Assembly (NCBI GenBank): GCA_964602995.1
Contig: CAZRTM010000080.1
Coordinates: 1 to 19,254, forward strand
Origin: JAAYYY01 sp964602995
Lineage (GTDB): Bacteria; Chloroflexota; Anaerolineae; Promineifilales; Promineifilaceae
DNA length: 19,254 nucleotides
Direction of reading: 5' to 3'
Made by a program: the position numbers and the translations under genes. Below, piece after piece: positions 14,890-19,254 of this stretch (positions are counted from its first letter, which is position 1; each line of letters opens with the position of its first letter). Under the pieces are notes generated by a model. It was not told where the DNA came from. It ran no database searches and worked only from the letters and a program-made list of their open reading frames with translations.

Positions 14890-16938
14890 TTAATAGAGAC
14901 AGCCCAATGGGTCCAACTGCATGTAGAGATCTGCAAACATGTCACCGGGCATAACCCCAGGCCGTACGCCGACGTAGGTCCGGTTATCGACGACGATACA
15001 GGCGTATAGGTCATAGGTTCCCGGCGGAATGCCGCCAAAGGCATATCTACCATCCGCTGCCGTCTGGATTGGGCCGGCGGTTACTGTGCTGGTTGAGTTA
15101 TCAACCAGCCAGACCTGAGCACGGCGCTGTGGCGCCCAGGTGCTGATGTAGGCCAATACCACACCACCGATACTATCAGAGCCGCCGGGCGTTGGTGAAG
15201 GGGTTGGCGACACAGCCGGTGTGACATCGGGCACGAATAAGGGGCCAGTCAGGTTATTGACTTCAATTGGCTCGTCAATCTGTTGCAAGGAATCGACCAT
15301 GCCGTAAACCGTGCGCGGTTCCTCACTTCCACCCCCAAATCCCAATGGCACTGTGATGGTCAACACCCTTGATGCGCCGGCCGGCAGTGAGCTAAGGGCC
15401 TGATAGCCGCCGCTGTAGAGGAGATCGATAGTGTCCGTGAATATTGCTGTATCCGGCGGATCGAGGTAAGCGTCGGTAAAGAATTGCGATTCTACGTCGG
15501 TGCTTCCCGTATTGGTGATGACGTAGCGGAACTCGAGCGGTTGATATTCGACAATGGGGCGCGTGCTGATCATTTCCGGCCCGCTAATCACCAGGTCGGC
15601 AGGAGAGACCGTCGGAGTGGGCGTCACGCCTGGTGTTGGCGTGATATTGGGGCAGGGGATGGTGAACTCGACGCTCCGCACTGTATTCCCGGAACGTGCC
15701 TCTACACGATGGTTCCCCTCTGTTGCGCCGTAGATGGTCCAGGCCTGTTGGAAGATAGGTCCGTTTGCAGGGCCTTGATAAGCAGGTGGCTTGCCCTCTG
15801 CTACCCAGAAGAGGTTGATGGTGTTGTTGGTGGGCCAGTTAACGCCGCGTACTATCAGTTGGGCGGTTGGCGCAAAGCCACATTGCGGGTTGAGTACGAT
15901 GTAGGGACCTACCGGGGTCGGACTCGATGTAGCAGTAGGCGTGTTGGTGGGCGCGCTGGTGGGAGAGGGCGTAAACGTCGGTGACGGTGTGGGGGTGGGC
16001 GTTCCGGTCAGAACGATGGCCGTGTCGAAGCTATCATCCCCCGGGTTCAGGTTGCGTACCAGCATAACGTGTTCGCTCTCCAGCGGTGGGTCAACGATGG
16101 CGCGCACATAGCCTGGGCAGCCGTGACCATCATACTCGCCAAATGTTGCTGTGCTGACAACGCGAGGTACGCCTGGTGTGGTGGTGACGCTGGTATCGTA
16201 AATAATGATGTCCGCCCCTGGCGTTGCTGCGCCGTCACCACTGACATCAGCATAGTTTTGCCCCTGAACCAGCTGTCCCTCGAAGTGGGTGCCACAAGGC
16301 GTGGCAGTGGCTGAAGCTGTTGGCGTGGATGTGGCGGTAGCCGTTGGGCTGGGACCAACGGTAGGTGTGCTGGTGGGTGAGGGCGTGACGCCAGGCGTGG
16401 GGAGCGGTGGGACCGGGGGCGGCAAACCCACCCCGGCCGTAGCGCCGCCCATGTTGGTGTACTGCTCATTGTTCATGACGACCTGACCGAACACGGGCAG
16501 GGAAGAGCGGATGGGGCGTATCAGGGGCGTAATAATAGGCACCCTGTAGGTGACCCTGACGATGACCGGTTGTCCCGGCGCGCCGGCATAGTTGTTAAGC
16601 AGCTGGCCATTATCATTCGCCCCATAGACCTCGATCAGATAATAGTTATCGTCTTCAAACAAGCGGTCGGGGTCTTCGTTCAGGGGTAATGCGTTGAGAG
16701 CTTTGTGGGTGATGGTGATGACACATTGCAGACGATCATACCCTGGGGCGCAGTTGTCCTGGCCTGTAATGGCATAGCGGGCGCCATCACGAGCGGCGCT
16801 CTGGACGGTCACCCAGGCCCAGAGCAAGCGACTGGCTTCGACGATAAAAAACATCAACATCAGAACGACGATGATGATCAGTGCAAATTCGGCAAGAGCC
16901 TGCCCCCTGTTGGTGCGTGGTACGATATTGCTGGCCAT
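14890..16938 (-). CDS. TadE-headed multidomain surface stalk protein
   Basis: A 682-aa protein and the first gene of the operon. Residues 11-58 are a TadE module: RGQALAEFAL with Glu17, a transmembrane helix (19-41), then QSAARDGARYAITG. After a conserved-looking outer segment to about 170 there are four Thr/Pro/Ser-rich linkers (172-214, 312-343, 431-447, 570-585) separating compact domains: 216-311 (includes a D-V-S-G-D-G loop of possible Ca-binding type), 345-430 (IPT/TIG-like beta sandwich), 448-569 (CARDB-like, with ITNTGSTDVES and EVNNLTG), and 586-682 (Cna-B or carboxypeptidase-regulatory-like, with ADGRYAFGGIPPGTYDL). The layout is that of a long stalk anchored by a pilin-like head. 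AGGA lies eight bases before the ATG. The C-terminal domain names are fold-level guesses, while the TadE head is secure. Confidence 0.85.
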   Translation of the reverse strand: MASNIVPRTNRGQALAEFALIIIVVLMLMFFIVEASRLLWAWVTVQSAARDGARYAITGQDNCAPGYDRLQCVITITHKALNALPLNEDPDRLFEDDNYYLIEVYGANDNGQLLNNYAGAPGQPVIVRVTYRVPIITPLIRPIRSSLPVFGQVVMNNEQYTNMGGATAGVGLPPPVPPLPTPGVTPSPTSTPTVGPSPTATATSTPTASATATPCGTHFEGQLVQGQNYADVSGDGAATPGADIIIYDTSVTTTPGVPRVVSTATFGEYDGHGCPGYVRAIVDPPLESEHVMLVRNLNPGDDSFDTAIVLTGTPTPTPSPTFTPSPTSAPTNTPTATSSPTPVGPYIVLNPQCGFAPTAQLIVRGVNWPTNNTINLFWVAEGKPPAYQGPANGPIFQQAWTIYGATEGNHRVEARSGNTVRSVEFTIPCPNITPTPGVTPTPTVSPADLVISGPEMISTRPIVEYQPLEFRYVITNTGSTDVESQFFTDAYLDPPDTAIFTDTIDLLYSGGYQALSSLPAGASRVLTITVPLGFGGGSEEPRTVYGMVDSLQQIDEPIEVNNLTGPLFVPDVTPAVSPTPSPTPGGSDSIGGVVLAYISTWAPQRRAQVWLVDNSTSTVTAGPIQTAADGRYAFGGIPPGTYDLYACIVVDNRTYVGVRPGVMPGDMFADLYMQLDPLGCLY

Positions 16939-17015
16939 ATTGTTTTTCCTATCCTGTTGCAGCTCATCGTCTTTGCCTGCACATGTGTGGTGGTCGAGAG
17001 AGCGACATTGCGCCC

Positions 17016-17067
17016 ATTATAGCAGAGGGCCAGAGAGCAATAAGTAGTCAAATGCTCCTAGGACTAC
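17016..17067 (-). promoter_or_regulatory. Candidate promoter and dyad for the surface-protein operon
   Basis: The minus strand reads TGCTATAATGG, with consensus TATAAT at 17016-17021, about 77 nt before the first gene's start. A weak TTATTG-like -35 sits 16 nt upstream. Adjoining it is a perfect dyad, GTAGTC (17044-17049) and GACTAC (17062-17067), which could bind a regulator between this operon and the divergent E1 gene. Confidence 0.4.
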
Positions 17068-17185
17068 CTCCAGTGAGCGTTATGTGAAGTGCGGCGCGAT
17101 GGCCGGGAGGCGGCGAACCTTGCAGCCGGTGGCGAATCCTGTACCATCTAGCTATAACCCAGAATTATTTTCATATGGAGAGCAC

Positions 17186-19252
17186 ATGGTGACTGACTTA
17201 CTCCCTCCGTTTAACTGGCAGGAAGTGGCGCGTGTTGCGCTGGTATCGCGACTGATGGATGAGATGGAGGAGGCGGAGCTTTATCCCAGTGGAGATGTGC
17301 TGTACCAATTTTCGGCGCGGGGGCATGAGCTGGGGCAGATATTGCTGAGCCAGCTTCTGGACCGGGAAGGGGATGCGGCCAGCGTTTACTATCGCTCGCG
17401 GCCGTTCCTGCTCAATTCAGGTCTGGAAATCGAGGATGCGTTTGCCTCAGGGATGGCCCGCGCTGGCGGCGTGAGTGACGGGCGCGACGTAGGTGTTGTC
17501 TTCAACCTGACGGCTTGTGGGCGGGCCACCATCCTGCCCATGGCCGGTGATGTCGGCTCACAATTTACGCCGGCGGCCGGCTGGGCACAGGCGCTGCAGT
17601 ACCGGGTGCGGCAACTGGGGGAAGAGCAGTTGGAAGGGAGTATGGTGGTTGTAGCCGGCGGCGATGGTTCGGTGGCTACCAACGGCTTCTGGTCGGCGCT
17701 GACGATGGCCACCACGCTACAGTTGCCGCTGCTATTCCTGATTGAGGACAATGAGTACGCTATTTCGGTGCAGAAGTGGCTGCAGACGCCGGGTGGGAAT
17801 ATTGCCGATAATCTGTCTGGCTTTGGCAACCTGCAGGTGTGGCAGGGAAGCGGAACAAAGCCGGCTGAAACGGCGGAGCTGGTGCGCACCGCGGTGGAGT
17901 ATGTCAGGCAATGGCAGGGGCCAGGTCTGTTGCGCCTGAGCGTGCCGCGGCTCAGCGGGCACTCCAGCCATGACAACCAGAGCTACAAGCCGGCGGAAGT
18001 GGTGGAGGATGAGAAGTCGCGTGATCCGCTGCCGGCGTTGCGCGACTATCTGGTGCCGGCGCTCTATTCGGAGGAGGAATGGAACGAACTGCGCGCTGAG
18101 GTGGAAGCGGAGGTGGCGCAGGCGCGTGACAGGGCATTGGCGCGGCCAGAGCCAGACCCCGCCGCCGTGACAAGCCACGTATGGTCGGACCCGGACAATC
18201 CGGCGCAAATGGGCGGGCTGGCGGCGGCCGGCATCAGCCCGCCAGTGGGCACGGAGGAGGTGAGGCCACCGGAGCCACGGCGTATCAACATGATTGAAGC
18301 GATACGGCGCACGCTGGATGTGGAGCTGGCACGCAACCCGCGCTGTCTGGTCTTTGGCGAGGATGTGGGCCTGAAAGGGGGCGTGCACACGGCGACGATG
18401 GGGCTGCAGACGAAGTATGGTGAGGAGCGGGTTTTTGACACCAGTCTTTCTGAAGAAGGGATTATCGGGCGCGCGGTGGGCATGGCGCTAAATGGCCTGC
18501 TGCCAGTGCCGGAAATTCAGTTCCGCAAATACGCCGACCCGGCGACGGAGCAGTTGCACAACTGCGGCACGTTACGCTGGCGCACGGCCAACCGCTTCAG
18601 TGCGCCAATCGTGGTGCGCATGCCCGGTGGTTTCGGGCGCAAGGTGGGCGACCCCTGGCACAGTGTGACGGGTGAGATCGACTTTGCCCATGCCGTTGGT
18701 TGGCGGGTGGCCATTCCCTCCAATGCTGAGGATGCGGTGGGGTTGCTGCGCTCGGCGCTGTGGGCCGACGATCCGACCATCTTCTTTGAGCACCGGGCGC
18801 AAATGGATGCGGCCTGGGCGCGCCGTCCTTACCCGGGCGATGAGTACGTGGTGCCGTTTGGCAAAGCGCGGCTGATCCGGGAAGGGGATGAGTTGACGGT
18901 GGTGACGTGGGGGGCAATGGTGGAGCGCTGTGAGGTGGCTGCGCAAGAATTGGGCGCCTCGGTGGAGATTCTGGACCTGCGCACCATTGTGCCCTGGGAC
19001 AAGGAGGCGGTGCGGCGGTCAGTGGAGAAGACGGCGAAGTGCCTGATTGTGCACGAGGATATTCAGTTTGGCGGCTTTGGGGCGGAGATTGCGGCCACGG
19101 TGGCCGAGGAGATGTTCTTCTATCTGGACGGCCCGGTGCAACGTCTGGCAGCACCGCCAGTGCCCGTGCCGTTTAATTACAACCTGATGAACGCGGTCGT
19201 GCCCAGTGTGGAGGATATTCGGCGGGCGATGGAGGGGTTGGTGGGGTTTTAG
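17186..19252 (+). CDS. Fused E1 alpha/beta 2-oxoacid dehydrogenase (ThDP-dependent)
   Basis: A 688-aa fusion of the two E1 subunits of a 2-oxoacid dehydrogenase complex, most like the branched-chain (2-oxoisovalerate) type, which decarboxylates the keto acid and passes the acyl group to lipoyl-E2. The alpha half (about 1-340) has the thiamine diphosphate motif, GDG at 159-161 followed 27 residues later by Asn189 (LIEDNEYAIS). The beta half starts near Met369 (NMIEAIRRTLDVELARNP) and has FGEDVG, then DTSLSEEG with Glu423 aligned to the cofactor-activating Glu of E1-beta, and GDPWHSVTGEIDFAH. A linker of roughly 30 residues joins the halves. GGAGAG precedes the chosen ATG. Upstream in-frame GTG (17084) and ATG (17099) codons would add a non-conserved extension without a ribosome site. 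The gene is complete, ending two bases before the window does, so an E2 gene may follow. Confidence 0.92.
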   Translation: MVTDLLPPFNWQEVARVALVSRLMDEMEEAELYPSGDVLYQFSARGHELGQILLSQLLDREGDAASVYYRSRPFLLNSGLEIEDAFASGMARAGGVSDGRDVGVVFNLTACGRATILPMAGDVGSQFTPAAGWAQALQYRVRQLGEEQLEGSMVVVAGGDGSVATNGFWSALTMATTLQLPLLFLIEDNEYAISVQKWLQTPGGNIADNLSGFGNLQVWQGSGTKPAETAELVRTAVEYVRQWQGPGLLRLSVPRLSGHSSHDNQSYKPAEVVEDEKSRDPLPALRDYLVPALYSEEEWNELRAEVEAEVAQARDRALARPEPDPAAVTSHVWSDPDNPAQMGGLAAAGISPPVGTEEVRPPEPRRINMIEAIRRTLDVELARNPRCLVFGEDVGLKGGVHTATMGLQTKYGEERVFDTSLSEEGIIGRAVGMALNGLLPVPEIQFRKYADPATEQLHNCGTLRWRTANRFSAPIVVRMPGGFGRKVGDPWHSVTGEIDFAHAVGWRVAIPSNAEDAVGLLRSALWADDPTIFFEHRAQMDAAWARRPYPGDEYVVPFGKARLIREGDELTVVTWGAMVERCEVAAQELGASVEILDLRTIVPWDKEAVRRSVEKTAKCLIVHEDIQFGGFGAEIAATVAEEMFFYLDGPVQRLAAPPVPVPFNYNLMNAVVPSVEDIRRAMEGLVGF

Positions 19253-19254
19253 GG

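Noticed and set aside
17084..17185. Longer N-terminus for the E1 dehydrogenase from the GTG at 17084
   Set aside because: No ribosome site, no conserved residues in the added 34 codons, and a good GGAGAG precedes the ATG at 17186.

Overview
The window looks like a piece of a moderately GC-rich bacterial chromosome, most likely Chloroflexota (Anaerolineae or Caldilineae-like). This placement is inferred from TadE/TadG-type envelope proteins with long Thr-Pro linkers (TPTPTATST style), a secreted protein ending in a Pro-rich linker plus a short FLPII-type tail, a fused E1 alpha/beta keto-acid dehydrogenase, and GCCGGC-type palindromic repeats. No rRNA, tRNA, CRISPR array or transposase gene was seen. 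A run of exactly 100 N (9050-9149) is an assembly gap, so distances across it are unreliable.

Left block, 105-7790, all on the minus strand and read from right to left: a partner-switching signalling module (STAS antagonist, RsbW-like anti-sigma kinase, second STAS antagonist, then a membrane-anchored four-GAF SpoIIE/RsbU-type phosphatase), followed by a LOG-family nucleotide phosphoribohydrolase, a soluble PP2C Ser/Thr phosphatase and a beta-lactamase-fold lipoprotein. The first three genes are nearly contiguous (2-nt gap, then a 4-nt ATGA overlap) and share a good extended -10 promoter at 7837-7842. The logic by family is: the kinase phosphorylates the STAS proteins, the GAF-sensing phosphatase dephosphorylates them, and free STAS sequesters the kinase away from its target. 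No sigma factor gene is adjacent, so the output is unknown.

Middle: queG (7983 to the gap, plus strand), preceded by a cluster of short palindromic repeats. Its last few codons are lost in the gap.

Right block, 9150-16938, minus strand: six tightly packed genes for envelope or surface proteins. In transcription order they are a TadE-headed multidomain stalk protein (682 aa), a secreted six-repeat beta-propeller protein, a single-pass protein of unknown function, a TadE-like protein, a TadG-like protein, and a Flp-pilin-like protein with a Pro/Thr-rich tail that runs into the gap. No Tad ATPase, platform protein, prepilin peptidase or secretin is present here. The cluster therefore looks like a set of cargo or structural subunits, and it is the best candidate for a poorly described system. 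A divergent gene on the plus strand (17186-19252) encodes a complete fused thiamine-diphosphate E1 dehydrogenase and ends two bases before the window does.
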